Below are positions 51,269-59,558 of a DNA stretch of 64,000 bases, piece after piece (positions within the stretch are counted from its first letter, which is position 1; every line of letters starts with the position of its first letter). The notes beneath the pieces were generated by a model, which worked only from the letters and a program-made list of their open reading frames with translations, was not told where the DNA came from and did not search any database. The stretch lies in NCBI GenBank assembly GCA_003820635.1, contig RPOS01000016.1:5416-69415 (forward strand). The letters run 5' to 3'. Position numbers and translations under genes: made by a program. The DNA is from Verrucomicrobiaceae bacterium. Its GTDB lineage: Bacteria; Verrucomicrobiota; Verrucomicrobiae; Verrucomicrobiales; Akkermansiaceae.

Positions 51269-52317
51269 ACCGGATGGAAACCCAAATCAAGGCATGGGCG
51301 GCGGAGCTGGGATTCGATGACTGCCGCATCGCCCGCGCCGGGGAGGCGGCCCATGCGCGGGAGTTCCGCGAGTGGCTGGCGGATGGCAAGCACGGCGGCA
51401 TGGCCTGGCTGGAGCGCGCGCCCGAGCGGCGCTGCGATCCGCGCGAGGTGTTGCCGGGGTGCGCGTCGCTCGTTTGCCTCGCGCTGAATTATTATCCCGG
51501 TCCTTCGCCGTTTCCCGGGAGTCATCCCGGCGGCTATCGAATCGCCCGATATGCGTGGAACGATGATTATCATGACCTGCTGGAAAACCGCCTGAAGGAA
51601 TTCGACCTCCGGCTTCAGTCGCTGGGCGGCGTGCAGAAACCCTACGTGGATACCGGCCCGGTGCTGGAGCGCGACTTCGCCACCGATGCCGGGCTCGGCT
51701 GGAACGGCAAGTCCACCATGCAGATCCACCGCCGGCTGGGGACATGGTTTTTCCTCGCGGAAATTCTAACAACCCTGGAGCTGGTGCCGGACGAGCCCTT
51801 CGGCGACCACTGCGGCAAGTGCACCCGCTGCATCACCGCGTGCCCCACCGCCGCCATCACCGCGCCGCACCGGCTGGATGCGCGGCGCTGCATTTCCTAC
51901 CTCACCATCGAGCACAAGGGGCCGATCCCGGAGGAGTTCCGCGAGGCCATGGGCGACCGCATCTACGGTTGCGACGATTGCCTCGACGCCTGCCCGTGGA
52001 ACCGCTTCGCCGCGCAGTCCCGTGAAATGGCCTTTCAGGCGCGTGGCAGCGTGTTTGCAAAGCGCCTGCGGGATTTCCTCGCGCTCGATGACGAGGGCTT
52101 CCGCGCCCTGTTCGCGCGCTCTCCCATCAAGCGCATCAAGCGGGCGCGCTTCCTGCGCAACGTCTGCGTGGCCTTGGGAAACACCGGCACCGCGGACGAT
52201 CTAACAGCCCTCCAGCGCGCCGCGGCGGACCCGGATCCGTTGGTTTCCGAGCACGCCGCGTGGGCGATTGCGCGCATCCGCAGCAGATTTGAAAAAATCG
52301 GCGGCGGGCCGGCGTAG
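51265..52317 (+). CDS. queG: Epoxyqueuosine reductase QueG
   Basis: Cobalamin-dependent reductase that completes queuosine synthesis in tRNA. The 350-residue protein has the N-terminal QueG block (AELGFDDCRIARAGEA), YVDTGPVLERDFATDAGLGWNGKSTM, two [4Fe-4S] clusters (HCGKCTRCITACPTAAI and CDDCLDACPWNRFA), and a C-terminal HEAT-like segment (VCVALGNTGTADDLTALQRAAADPDPLV). ATG 51265 overlaps aroK; ATG 51274 is an alternative. Complete. No other queuosine gene is in the window. Confidence 0.95.
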   Translation: MNRMETQIKAWAAELGFDDCRIARAGEAAHAREFREWLADGKHGGMAWLERAPERRCDPREVLPGCASLVCLALNYYPGPSPFPGSHPGGYRIARYAWNDDYHDLLENRLKEFDLRLQSLGGVQKPYVDTGPVLERDFATDAGLGWNGKSTMQIHRRLGTWFFLAEILTTLELVPDEPFGDHCGKCTRCITACPTAAITAPHRLDARRCISYLTIEHKGPIPEEFREAMGDRIYGCDDCLDACPWNRFAAQSREMAFQARGSVFAKRLRDFLALDDEGFRALFARSPIKRIKRARFLRNVCVALGNTGTADDLTALQRAAADPDPLVSEHAAWAIARIRSRFEKIGGGPA

Positions 52318-52357
52318 GAGGCGCCGTGAAAACCAACCAGGGCCGCATCAGCCATTG

Positions 52358-52578
52358 ATGAAATTCCTCTGCATGCTGCCACTCATGCTCCTTTCATCCA
52401 CCGCATCCGCCCTGGAGGCGTGGGTCCGGCAAGGCCCGGCCAGGCCACCGCGCCGGCCACGTTTTTGGTCAATATGGATGCCGGTCCCGCGTTGCTGGAG
52501 CGGCATCTCCGGCAGATCGAACTGGCGGGCATCCCAATCCTCCCGCAAGAGGACGCCATCGTAGGCCCGGAGTGGTAA
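52358..52578 (+). pseudogene. Probable broken short secreted-protein gene
   Basis: MKFLCMLPLMLLSSTASA is a perfect signal peptide, followed by LEAWVRQGP in the same frame; the frame then turns into an improbable Arg/Pro-rich run. In the next frame the sequence reads GQATAPATFLVNMDAGPALLERHLRQIELAGIPILPQEDAIVGPEW and stops at 52578, an ordinary-looking protein segment. So a frameshift near 52430-52440 seems to have split a small exported-protein gene. I do not recognise the family. It is not attributable to sequencing error or to real decay on this evidence alone. Confidence 0.5.
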
Positions 52579-53010
52579 TCCGCGTAATCGGCCGGATCTG
52601 CGTCCCCATCGACTTCTCCATTTGACGGTAAAACTCGGCGGAAGTCGTCGATGGCTGCTTCGAACGATCGGTCTTTATCCGTTCGAGGTAGCGTTCCGTC
52701 CTGTGGAGCTGTGATTCGTTTTGGGTCATGTGCAACGCTGGAACTATCCCCGCGCTTTGGCGATGTCCCCGCCACGGAGGTGGGGGAATTGTGAGACTGC
52801 GGGGATTGGTGCCATTTCCACGCCGTCCGAAGCAGGCGGGCGAGCCTGAAAGGCTCGAGCTCGCCTGACTGCTTCGGCGGATGATTGGAAGATGCCTAAC
52901 ATGGTATCCGTGATGCCGAGTTTCCGGGTTGCGCGCGGGGCGCAGCGCCGCCAGCCTTGCGGTGCCGGCCGGGCTTGCCGGCGGCAGGCGGAAATTTTTT
53001 CCAGTGAATC
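52579..53010. other. Gap between broken gene and sigma operon
   Basis: No clear gene. On the minus strand a short open frame beginning MTQNESQLHRTERYLERIKTD (from about 52729) looks protein-like, but a second overlapping frame (FEAAIDDFRRVLPSNGE) looks just as good over the same bases, so a small or frameshifted remnant gene is possible and undecidable. A hairpin repeat is at 52827-52877, and a T-rich stretch precedes the sigma gene at 53011. The gap also holds one TGTTAGR word (in complement, 52895). Confidence 0.4.
52827..52877. repeat. Imperfect palindromic repeat upstream of sigma operon
   Basis: CCGAAGCAG (52827-52835) pairs with CTGCTTCGG (52869-52877), and inner CGAGCCT (52841-52847) with AGGCTCG (52851-52857). 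Intergenic; could fold into a strong hairpin. Confidence 0.65.
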
Positions 53011-53670
53011 ATGAATAATCCCGGTGATGATGCGTCGAACTTTCCGCGTGGACCAGCCGGTCCCGGCGTGACGGATGCTGCTGGGGATCCGGACGACGAT
53101 TTCCGGTTGGTTGCGCGGGCCCAACAGGGGGACCTGAGCGCTTATGACGAGCTGGTCACCCGCCACCGGGGAAGAATTTTCGCCATGATCCGCAACATGA
53201 TCCATCAGGAAGCCGACGCCTGGGACCTCTCGCAGGAGGTCTTCATCAAGGCATGGCAGGCGCTGCCGCGCTTCGAGGCCAAGGCGCGCTTTTCCACCTG
53301 GCTCTACCGGATCGCCCACAACGCGGTGTATGATTGGACGCGCAAGCGCAAGATCGAGAGCGTGGGCGAGCTCAACGATGAAATCTTCGAGCGTGAGCGG
53401 ATCGATGCGGCGTCCTTCACCACGCCCTTCGGCGGGGATGCGCCGGACGACTCGATGGTGCAGGGCGAGCTGCGCGCGAAGATCGCCGCGGCCCTGGGGA
53501 AAATTTCACCGGAACACCGGGAAGTCGTGTTGCTCAAGGACGTGCAGGGGCTTTCCTACAAGGAGATCGCCGAGGTGATGTCCTGCGAGCTCGGCACGGT
53601 GATGAGCCGCCTTTATTACGCCCGCCAGAAACTCCAAACCCTCCTGAAAGATGAATATCAATCCCGATGA
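53011..53670 (+). CDS. ECF sigma factor, RpoE-like
   Basis: A 219-residue sigma-70 family factor. Region 2: RLVARAQQGDLSAYDELVTRHRGRIFAMIRNMIHQEADAWDLSQEVFIKAWQAL (DAWDLSQEVF). Region 4: ISPEHREVVLLKDVQGLSYKEIAEVMSCELGTVMSRLYYARQKL. This is the widespread envelope-stress ECF type. The first 25 residues (NNPGDDASNFPRGPAG) are disordered. It heads a five-gene overlapping operon with a TM protein, an exported protein, a DUF1573 protein and a rhodanese-like protein. No Shine-Dalgarno is evident before the ATG. Confidence 0.9.
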   Translation: MNNPGDDASNFPRGPAGPGVTDAAGDPDDDFRLVARAQQGDLSAYDELVTRHRGRIFAMIRNMIHQEADAWDLSQEVFIKAWQALPRFEAKARFSTWLYRIAHNAVYDWTRKRKIESVGELNDEIFERERIDAASFTTPFGGDAPDDSMVQGELRAKIAAALGKISPEHREVVLLKDVQGLSYKEIAEVMSCELGTVMSRLYYARQKLQTLLKDEYQSR

Positions 53671-54253
53671 AGCCCGGCTGGCCCTGTGGCTGGAGGACGA
53701 ACTGCATGGCGAGGAGCTCGCCACCTTCGAGGCGGCGCTGGCCGGCCGTGCGGAACTCTTCGCCGCCCGCGAGGAGGTGCGGCGCTGGCGCGGCATGATG
53801 GCCGCCGCCCTGCCGCCGTCCGTGGAGCCGCCGTATCCGGATTTTTTCAACAGCCGCATCGCCAAGGCCATCCGCGAGCTGGATGCCGCGCCGCTGCCCG
53901 AGCCCAATGCGGCGGGCGGGTTTTCCTGGCGGGCATGGTTCATGCCGGTGGCCGCCTGCGCGGGCATGGCCATCACCTTCTGGCTGGGCGGCCTGAAATC
54001 CGGCCGGGTACCGGAGATCGATGTGACCGGCGCGCCGCGGGCGATTCCGGTGGAGCCGATTCTTTACACGCCGGAAAACGGTGTGAGCGCCGAGTGGATC
54101 GCCAGTTCCAAGGCCGCGGCCAGCGTGATCGTGCTGAGCGGCGTGGAGGCCATCCCGGATGCGACGGATTTCTCGGAAACCGTTTACCTCAAGCAACAGC
54201 GCGCGATTGATTCCACCGCCGGCCTGAATCCCGAACCGTTTTCCAACGAATGA
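53651..54253 (+). CDS. Probable anti-sigma membrane protein
   Basis: A 200-residue protein overlapping the sigma gene by 20 bases. The N-terminus, MNINPDEARLALWLEDELHGEEL, resembles an anti-sigma zinc-finger-type helical domain but lacks the HxxxCxxC ligands. One transmembrane helix is at about 97-117 (WFMPVAACAGMAITFWLGGL). The C-terminal periplasmic part (ASSKAAASVIVLSGVEAIPDATDFS) is moderately hydrophobic. Predicted to hold the sigma factor at the membrane. The next gene overlaps its stop by four bases. Confidence 0.68.
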   Translation: MNINPDEARLALWLEDELHGEELATFEAALAGRAELFAAREEVRRWRGMMAAALPPSVEPPYPDFFNSRIAKAIRELDAAPLPEPNAAGGFSWRAWFMPVAACAGMAITFWLGGLKSGRVPEIDVTGAPRAIPVEPILYTPENGVSAEWIASSKAAASVIVLSGVEAIPDATDFSETVYLKQQRAIDSTAGLNPEPFSNE

Positions 54254-54759
54254 TCAACCGCCGCACATGGCTGATGGCTTGTCTGGCATCCGTGATCCCG
54301 GGCGTGGCCCGCGCGGTGGAGGATCCCGGCAAGGCGCAGCTTTGCATGGTGGGCGTGACGGTGTATTACGCCACCGATGGCGACCCGAAAGCGGCCGGGC
54401 CCAAGGCGCTGCCGGTGGACAAGGAAACCGCCGCCCGCCTGCGCCGCGAGGAACGGCTGCGCTTCAAGCACTACCGGCTGTTGGGCAGGGACACCCAGCC
54501 GCTGCTGCGCAGCTATGAAAGCTGGGCCGAGCCGCTCAAGCCATCCGATGAGCTCATGGTGCGCTTCGAGGCGCAGGGCCGGCCTACCGAAGACGGCGTG
54601 CTGCTCGATCTGGAGCTGTGGCTGGCGCGCAAGAAAATCGTCAAGGCGGACGCGCGGCTGGAAGGCACGCGCCCGTTGTTCGTGCTCGGGCCCGAGTGGC
54701 GCGGCGGGCATCTCATCATCGCGGTGGAGCTTGTGCCCGGCGAAAAACCCGCTAAATGA
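54250..54759 (+). CDS. Exported protein of unknown function, sigma operon
   Basis: A 169-residue protein with a Sec or Tat-like signal (MINRRTWLMACLASVIPGVARA). NRRTW has an RR pair, but the hydrophobic stretch suggests Sec; Tat cannot be excluded. The body (KAQLCMVGVTVYYATDGDPKAAGP, ELMVRFEAQGRP, LDLELWLARKKIVKADARL, RGGHLIIAVELV) looks like a single beta-rich domain with a conserved Cys. No family recognised. It overlaps the anti-sigma gene (ATGA) and is followed seven bases after its stop by the DUF1573 gene, so it is made with the operon. Confidence 0.65.
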   Translation: MINRRTWLMACLASVIPGVARAVEDPGKAQLCMVGVTVYYATDGDPKAAGPKALPVDKETAARLRREERLRFKHYRLLGRDTQPLLRSYESWAEPLKPSDELMVRFEAQGRPTEDGVLLDLELWLARKKIVKADARLEGTRPLFVLGPEWRGGHLIIAVELVPGEKPAK

Positions 54760-54766
54760 ACGCGCC

Positions 54767-55453
54767 ATGATGAAGAGCTTGCTTGGCATGGCGATGGCCA
54801 TGGTCTGCGCGGTGCATGCCGCGGGCCTGGATTTCCCCGAAACACTCAAGGAGATCCACGCACCGGCGGATGCCAAACAGGTCAGCGCGGATTTCGTGTT
54901 CACCAATCATTCGGACAAAGCGGTGCGGGTGGTGAAGTTCGACTCCGCCTGCTCGTGCATGGCGGTGAAAATCAAGGACGGCAAGCTCCTCTACGCGCCC
55001 GGCGAATCCGGCCTGTTGCGCGCGGATTTCGACATGGGCAACTTTTCCGGCACCGTGGACAAGGTGGTGGCGCTGTGGCTGGATGATGATCCGGAGGACA
55101 AGCCCTCCGTCACGCTCACCGTGCGCGTCCACATCCCGGTGCTCGTCTCGCTGGAGCCCAAGACCCTGAGCTGGGATCTCAACGGTTCCGCCGAGCCCCG
55201 GACGGTTTCCATCACCATGAACGACGCGGCTCCGATCCGTGTGAAGGCCGTCACTTCCTCCTCGCCGGCATTCAAGCTGGAGTTGAAAACCATCGAGGAA
55301 GGAAAGCGCTACGATCTGGTCGTCACGCCCACCGAGATCGGATCGCCGGGCCTCGGCATCCTGCGCATCGAAACGGACAGTGCGCTTGAACGGCACCGCC
55401 TGCAGCAGGCCTTTGCCGTCGTCCGCAAGCCGCTCACAGCCGCCAAGCCATGA
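54767..55453 (+). CDS. Secreted DUF1573 protein
   Basis: A 228-residue exported protein. Signal peptide MMKSLLGMAMAMVCAVHA. The DUF1573 motif is FTNHSDKAVRVVKFDSACSCMAVKI, with an SACSCM in the place of the typical cysteine-containing C-x-C-T motif, then YAPGESGLLRADFDMGNFSGTVDKVVALWLDDDPE. A second beta domain follows (VSITMNDAAPIRVKAVTSSSPAFKLELK). DUF1573 proteins form Ig-like beta sandwiches outside the cytoplasm and are common in Bacteroidetes and PVC bacteria. The ATG pair at 54767/54770 makes the exact start ambiguous. Overlaps the rhodanese gene (ATGA). Confidence 0.82.
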   Translation: MMKSLLGMAMAMVCAVHAAGLDFPETLKEIHAPADAKQVSADFVFTNHSDKAVRVVKFDSACSCMAVKIKDGKLLYAPGESGLLRADFDMGNFSGTVDKVVALWLDDDPEDKPSVTLTVRVHIPVLVSLEPKTLSWDLNGSAEPRTVSITMNDAAPIRVKAVTSSSPAFKLELKTIEEGKRYDLVVTPTEIGSPGLGILRIETDSALERHRLQQAFAVVRKPLTAAKP

Positions 55454-55911
55454 ATGCGGCCGGACAATTGGCGCTCATCTCCGCCATCGCCCTGGCCGCG
55501 GCAGGCGGCACCTGGCTGGTCAAGGGGCCTCCGGTCCGCGTGATGTCCTGCGATCCCGCCACGCTGAAACCCGACGAAGTCTGCCTCCAACAGATTCCCG
55601 CTGACGCGGAGGTGCTGTGGGTGGATGCCCGTTCGCGGGCCGAGTGGATGAACAACGGCCTGCCGGGCTCCGTGCTGTGGAATCTCGATCCCGCCGAGGA
55701 CATGCAGGCATTCGAGGCCGAAGTGGCTGTTAGAGTGGCCGCGGTGGCGCGGGTGGTCGTCTACTGCGGCGATGAAAACTGCGGCGTGAGTCGGCAAATC
55801 GCGGAGCGCATCCGGGCGCTCGGGCTGGGCGCGGAGGTTTCCGTGTTGCACGGCGGTTGGCGCGCCTTGAGCGAGGCCGGCCGCGTCAGGAATTCCAGTC
55901 CAGGTCCTTGA
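55450..55911 (+). CDS. Membrane-anchored rhodanese-like protein
   Basis: A 153-residue protein with one N-terminal membrane helix (LALISAIALAAAGGTWLVKG) and a rhodanese domain: VLWVDARSRAEWMNNGLPGSVLWNL, then VVYCGDENCGVSRQIAERIRALG, where YCGDENCG holds the active-site Cys loop. Rhodaneses transfer sulfane sulfur; the exported side of this one suggests sulfur, cyanide or thiol-redox chemistry in the periplasm. The proposed catalytic Cys is in YCGDEN, but a second Cys (NCG) is close. Last gene of the ECF operon; its end overlaps the converging zinc-ribbon gene by 26 bases. Confidence 0.82.
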   Translation: MNAAGQLALISAIALAAAGGTWLVKGPPVRVMSCDPATLKPDEVCLQQIPADAEVLWVDARSRAEWMNNGLPGSVLWNLDPAEDMQAFEAEVAVRVAAVARVVVYCGDENCGVSRQIAERIRALGLGAEVSVLHGGWRALSEAGRVRNSSPGP

Positions 55912-57103
55912 TGGCGATCGCCTCCAGGAAGGGATGCTCCGGGTTGTCTTCGGTGTTCCAGCGCAGCATCACGGTGCAGGCCTTGGCGCTGCCATAGCTG
56001 AGGCTGTAATTTCCATCCTCCAGCATCTCGCTGATCTTGGACTGCCTGCCGAAATAGGCGCGGGCGATCTCCTTGGTGTTGTCAGCCGAGAGCAGCTTGA
56101 GGGTGAGTTTTTTCTCGCGCTCGGGAATGTTCGGGTCCGTGCAGGACGCCACTGCGTAAACGACCACCTGGAACACGCCGCCCTTGTCGCTGGGGGTGGC
56201 GGCATAGGCCGCGAGGCGGCCGCCGTAGGTGTCCAGGAACGGATCCGCCACCACGCGCGGCGGGCTGCTGCCGCGCGTGCGGACCAGCAGCGTGTAGGTC
56301 TGCTCCGGCCGGTCCGCGGCGTCGAATTCGACGGTGTAGTAAAAATCGACCACCCGCTCGATGGGGTTGGTCTCGCGTTGTTCCGGCACCATTTTGCGCA
56401 CCGGCGGCAGGGCGGAGGCGAGGCAGCTGGCGGCGAGATCTTCCGGGCTGGTCTTGGTCTCGATGATGGGCAGCCGTTCGGCCAGCGTCTTGGCTGTTAG
56501 AAATTTCTCCAGCGTGGCCTCCGCTTCCTTCCATGGCGAGACGGGCTCGAGCCCGTCCGGCAGTGGTGGGGCCTGCTCTTCCTCCGCGGCGGGCGCGGGG
56601 GGGCTTTTCAGGCCGGCAGCCGGTGGCGCATGCTGCGGGGCCTCGACAGGCGGTTGTTTTTTCAAAATGGTTAGAATCCCGTAAATCAGCGCGCCCGAGG
56701 CTAACAGAAACAGGCCCAGCATCAGCAAGCGCGCCAGGTTGCGAAACCAGCGCGGCGTGCCGGTGCTCACCCTGCGGCGGCCACCGCCAGGCACCGGCTC
56801 CGGCATGGGGCGGGCAGGCACTTCCGCCTGCACCTCACGGGTCGGCAACTGGCGCGGCGCTGGCTTGACCGGTGCCGGCGGAGCAGCTGGCGCGGGTTCA
56901 ACCGGCGGTGCATGCGGAGCAGGTTCAACCGGCGGTGGTGGAGGTGCGGGCTGAAGCGGAGGCGGCGATCCGAAGCTTGGCGGAGGGGCCTGAATCTGGC
57001 TGCCGCATGAAGGGCAGGGGCCGACGACGCCCGCCAGCTCGCGGGGCACGGTCAGTTTCACGCCGCATGCCTGGCAGAAGAAGGTGATCGGTTCGCTCGC
57101 CAT
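55886..57103 (-). CDS. Zinc-ribbon/proline-rich membrane protein, unknown
   Basis: A 405-residue protein in three parts. N-terminal CxxC...CxxC zinc-ribbon (FFCQACGVKLTVP, VVGPCPSCGSQI), a 100-residue Pro/Ala/Val-Glu-rich linker with repeated PPPPVEPAP, and one transmembrane helix (about 138-160, LLMLGLFLLASGALIYGILTIL). The C-terminal 220 residues are soluble and probably periplasmic (DFYYTVEFDAADRPEQTYTLLVRTRG, AAYAATPSDKGGVFQVVVYAVASC). Zinc-ribbon-plus-TM proteins like this recur in PVC bacteria but have no assigned role that I know of. Single gene, divergent from none, upstream of lpxC-fabZ on the same strand. Confidence 0.62.
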   Translation of the reverse strand: MASEPITFFCQACGVKLTVPRELAGVVGPCPSCGSQIQAPPPSFGSPPPLQPAPPPPPVEPAPHAPPVEPAPAAPPAPVKPAPRQLPTREVQAEVPARPMPEPVPGGGRRRVSTGTPRWFRNLARLLMLGLFLLASGALIYGILTILKKQPPVEAPQHAPPAAGLKSPPAPAAEEEQAPPLPDGLEPVSPWKEAEATLEKFLTAKTLAERLPIIETKTSPEDLAASCLASALPPVRKMVPEQRETNPIERVVDFYYTVEFDAADRPEQTYTLLVRTRGSSPPRVVADPFLDTYGGRLAAYAATPSDKGGVFQVVVYAVASCTDPNIPEREKKLTLKLLSADNTKEIARAYFGRQSKISEMLEDGNYSLSYGSAKACTVMLRWNTEDNPEHPFLEAIAIKDLDWNS

Positions 57104-57170
57104 GGGTTGGGCAAACGCTATGGACATCCGGCCAGCCCGTCAATCAGGCAGAAGCATCCGCCGCCGCGAT

Positions 57171-58487
57171 CTAACGGTCCAGCAGCGCGAACTTCAGCTC
57201 GGCCTCGGAGACCACCTCGCCATTGACGAGGCAGCGGCAGCGCGTCTGGCCGATGGAGCCGCGCATCTTGATGATCTCCGTTTCGATGAAGAGGGTGTCG
57301 CCAGGCAGCACGGGCTTGCGCCACTTGACGTTGTCCGCACTCATGAAATAGCCGATTTTCCCGGTGTTTTCCGGCTTGCGCAGCATCAGCACGGAGGAAA
57401 CCTGGGCCATCGCCTCAAGCTGCAGCACGCCCGGCATGATCGGGTGGCCGGGGAAGTGACCGGGGAAGAACGGCTCGTTGATGGTGACGTTCTTGACGCC
57501 CGTGCACTTGCTCTCGCCGACCATGTCCACAATCCGGTCCACCATCAGGAACGGGTAGCGGTGCGGCAGGATGCGCAGCACCTCGTTGATGTCGAGCACG
57601 CTCTCGCCCACCGGCAGGATGATCTCCGCGGGGACCATCGAGCGCATCCGCAGGTATTCCGCCTTGAGCTTGGCGGCCATCTTGGTGTTCGGGCCGTGGC
57701 CGGGCTTCACCGCGATGACGTGGCCGAGGATGCGCACGCCGGAGAGCATCAGGTCGCCGATGATGTCGAGCGCCTTGTGGCGTGCGAACTCGTTGGTGAA
57801 GCGCATCGGCTCCTTGGACATGATTTCATTGCCGCGGATGACCACCGCGCTTTCGAGAGAACCGCCCTTGATGAGGCCCTTTTCCAGCAGCGGTTTCACA
57901 TCCTCGTAATAAACGAAGGTGCGCGCGGCGCAGATTTCCTTCTCGTAGGTCTCCGGCGTGATCTCGCTGGAGAAATACTGGGTGAAACGCCCTTCCGGGC
58001 CGACATTGGTGACGGAGACCTTGAAGGTCTTGCACGGGACGATGGTGATGATGGTGCCGTCCGGGGTTTCCTGATGGATCGGCTCGCGGATCTCCCACAC
58101 CCGGCGCGGCGCGGACTGGGCCACAATGCCCACTTTTTTAATCATTTCCACAAAAGGCCGGGCGGAGCCGTCGCCGATCGGCGGCTCGTTGGCATCCATC
58201 TCGATGAGCGCATTGTCCACGCCCATGCCGGTGAGGGCGGAAATGACGTGCTCGACGGTGTGCACCTTCACCGAGCCCTCCGCCAGCGTGGTGGCACGCT
58301 CGACGGTCTGCACCTTGTCCACATCCACATTGATGAACGGCTGGTCCGGCAGGTCGATGCGGCGGAACTTGAATCCGTGCCCCTCCGCCGCGGGTTTGAG
58401 GGTGAGGGTGACCTTTTCCCCGGTGTGCAGGGAGGTGCCTTCGAGAGTGGCGGGACTGGCAAGTGTGTGCTGAACGGCGGCGGACAT
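57171..58487 (-). CDS. lpxC-fabZ: Fused LpxC deacetylase/FabZ dehydratase
   Basis: A 438-residue fusion. The first 290 residues are UDP-3-O-acyl-GlcNAc deacetylase, the committed lipid A step: [10 protein letters not shown] (zinc His), [15 protein letters not shown] (two more zinc ligands: His and Asp) and [12 protein letters not shown]. The last 140 residues are beta-hydroxyacyl-ACP dehydratase Fab[15 protein letters not shown] and [23 protein letters not shown] with catalytic His and Glu. Such fusions are known in Bacteroidetes and related groups and are widespread in PVC bacteria. Start ATG 58487. It shows the outer membrane probably contains lipid A. Confidence 0.96.
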   Translation of the reverse strand: MSAAVQHTLASPATLEGTSLHTGEKVTLTLKPAAEGHGFKFRRIDLPDQPFINVDVDKVQTVERATTLAEGSVKVHTVEHVISALTGMGVDNALIEMDANEPPIGDGSARPFVEMIKKVGIVAQSAPRRVWEIREPIHQETPDGTIITIVPCKTFKVSVTNVGPEGRFTQYFSSEITPETYEKEICAARTFVYYEDVKPLLEKGLIKGGSLESAVVIRGNEIMSKEPMRFTNEFARHKALDIIGDLMLSGVRILGHVIAVKPGHGPNTKMAAKLKAEYLRMRSMVPAEIILPVGESVLDINEVLRILPHRYPFLMVDRIVDMVGESKCTGVKNVTINEPFFPGHFPGHPIMPGVLQLEAMAQVSSVLMLRKPENTGKIGYFMSADNVKWRKPVLPGDTLFIETEIIKMRGSIGQTRCRCLVNGEVVSEAELKFALLDR

Positions 58488-58622
58488 GGGCCACAGACTT
58501 GTTACCCGGCGGCCGGGGATCAAGCCGGAATGCTCCCGCGGCATCTCGCTGGGTTGGGCTGCACTGGCGGTTTTTGCAAAATTCGGGTTTCCGCAGCGGG
58601 CCGTGGGAATTATCAGCCGTCC

Positions 58623-59486
58623 ATGCGTCTGCAGTTGCCTGAGCGTGAGATCGTGTTTCCCCGGCGTCCGCTGGTGATGGGCATCGTCAACGTGAACGAC
58701 GATTCGTTTTCCGGCGATGGCACGCTGGATTTCGCCACGGCGGTGGAAATGGCGCGCTCGCAAGTGCAAGCCGGGGCGGACGTGATCGACGTGGGCGCCG
58801 AAAGCGCGCGGACGAACCGGCAGGCCGTGCCGGTGGCGGAGGAAATCCGGCGGTTCCGTGGGTTCGTGGAGCGCTGGGACGAGGTGTGGCAGGCGGTGGA
58901 ACCGCGGGACGCGGCCCAGGTCTGGCCGCCCGTGCTCTCGGCAAACACCTGGCGGCCGGAGGTGGTGGCGGGTGTTCTGGAAAGCGGCCGGGTGGAACTG
59001 CTCAATGACATGGGCGCCCTGCCGGATGACCGCAATGCCAGGCTCTGCGCCGATCATGGCACCGCGCTGCTCGTGATGCACAGCGTGGGGGAGCCCAAGA
59101 TCCCGCACGTCCACCAGCAGTGGGCCGATGTGATGGGTGAAATGGAGCGCTTTTTCACCGGAAAAATGGCGCTGGCCGCCGCGGCGGGATTGCCCGTGGA
59201 CGCGCTGGTGCTGGATCCCGGCATCGATTTCGCGAAGCAGCGCGATGACAACCTCACCGTCTATCGCGAGCTTGGCCGCCTGCGGAGTTTCGCCAGGCCG
59301 GTGCTGGTCCCGGTCTCGCGCAAAACCGTCATCGGCGAGGTGCTCGGCCTGCCGGACCCGCGCGACCGCGATGCCGGCACCATTGCCTGCATCGCCACGG
59401 CGATGGCCCGCGGCGCGGAAATCTTCCGGGTGCACCAAGTGGACGCCGCCTGGCAGGCGGTGAAGGCACTCCACGGGTTGGCTTGA
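58623..59486 (+). CDS. folP: Dihydropteroate synthase, variant substrate loops
   Basis: Joins p-aminobenzoate to 6-hydroxymethyl-pterin pyrophosphate in folate synthesis. The 287-residue protein starts MRLQLPEREIVFPRRPLVMGIVN. The TIM-barrel pterin site is present: GADVIDVGAE, VLDPGIDFAKQ and PVSRKTVIGEVLG. Loop 1 reads NVNDDSFSGDG instead of the usual NVTPDSFSDGG, and loop 2 reads GAESARTNRQ instead of GGESTRPG, both unusual for the sulfonamide-sensitive form. Loop changes of this sort can reflect a diverged subfamily rather than resistance. Divergent from lpxC-fabZ with about 135 bases between starts; folK and folB are not nearby. Confidence 0.88.
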   Translation: MRLQLPEREIVFPRRPLVMGIVNVNDDSFSGDGTLDFATAVEMARSQVQAGADVIDVGAESARTNRQAVPVAEEIRRFRGFVERWDEVWQAVEPRDAAQVWPPVLSANTWRPEVVAGVLESGRVELLNDMGALPDDRNARLCADHGTALLVMHSVGEPKIPHVHQQWADVMGEMERFFTGKMALAAAAGLPVDALVLDPGIDFAKQRDDNLTVYRELGRLRSFARPVLVPVSRKTVIGEVLGLPDPRDRDAGTIACIATAMARGAEIFRVHQVDAAWQAVKALHGLA

Positions 59487-59501
59487 TTGGCGCCTCGGCT
59501 T

Positions 59502-59529
59502 TTGACATCGGCCGGCTTGTCGCTACCTT
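59502..59529 (+). promoter_or_regulatory. Candidate promoter for htpG
   Basis: TTGACA at 59502-59507 and TACCTT at 59524-59529, 16 bases apart, would start transcription about 25 bases before the htpG ATG. Confidence 0.4.
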
Positions 59530-59558
59530 CCGCGCCGTTCCAACCACATCACTTGCAC

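Noticed and set aside
57084..58622. Plus-strand open frame opposite lpxC-fabZ, continuous with folP
   Set aside because: Only the part from 58623 is FolP; the upstream 500 codons are a GC-driven shadow of lpxC-fabZ and give no protein-like sequence.
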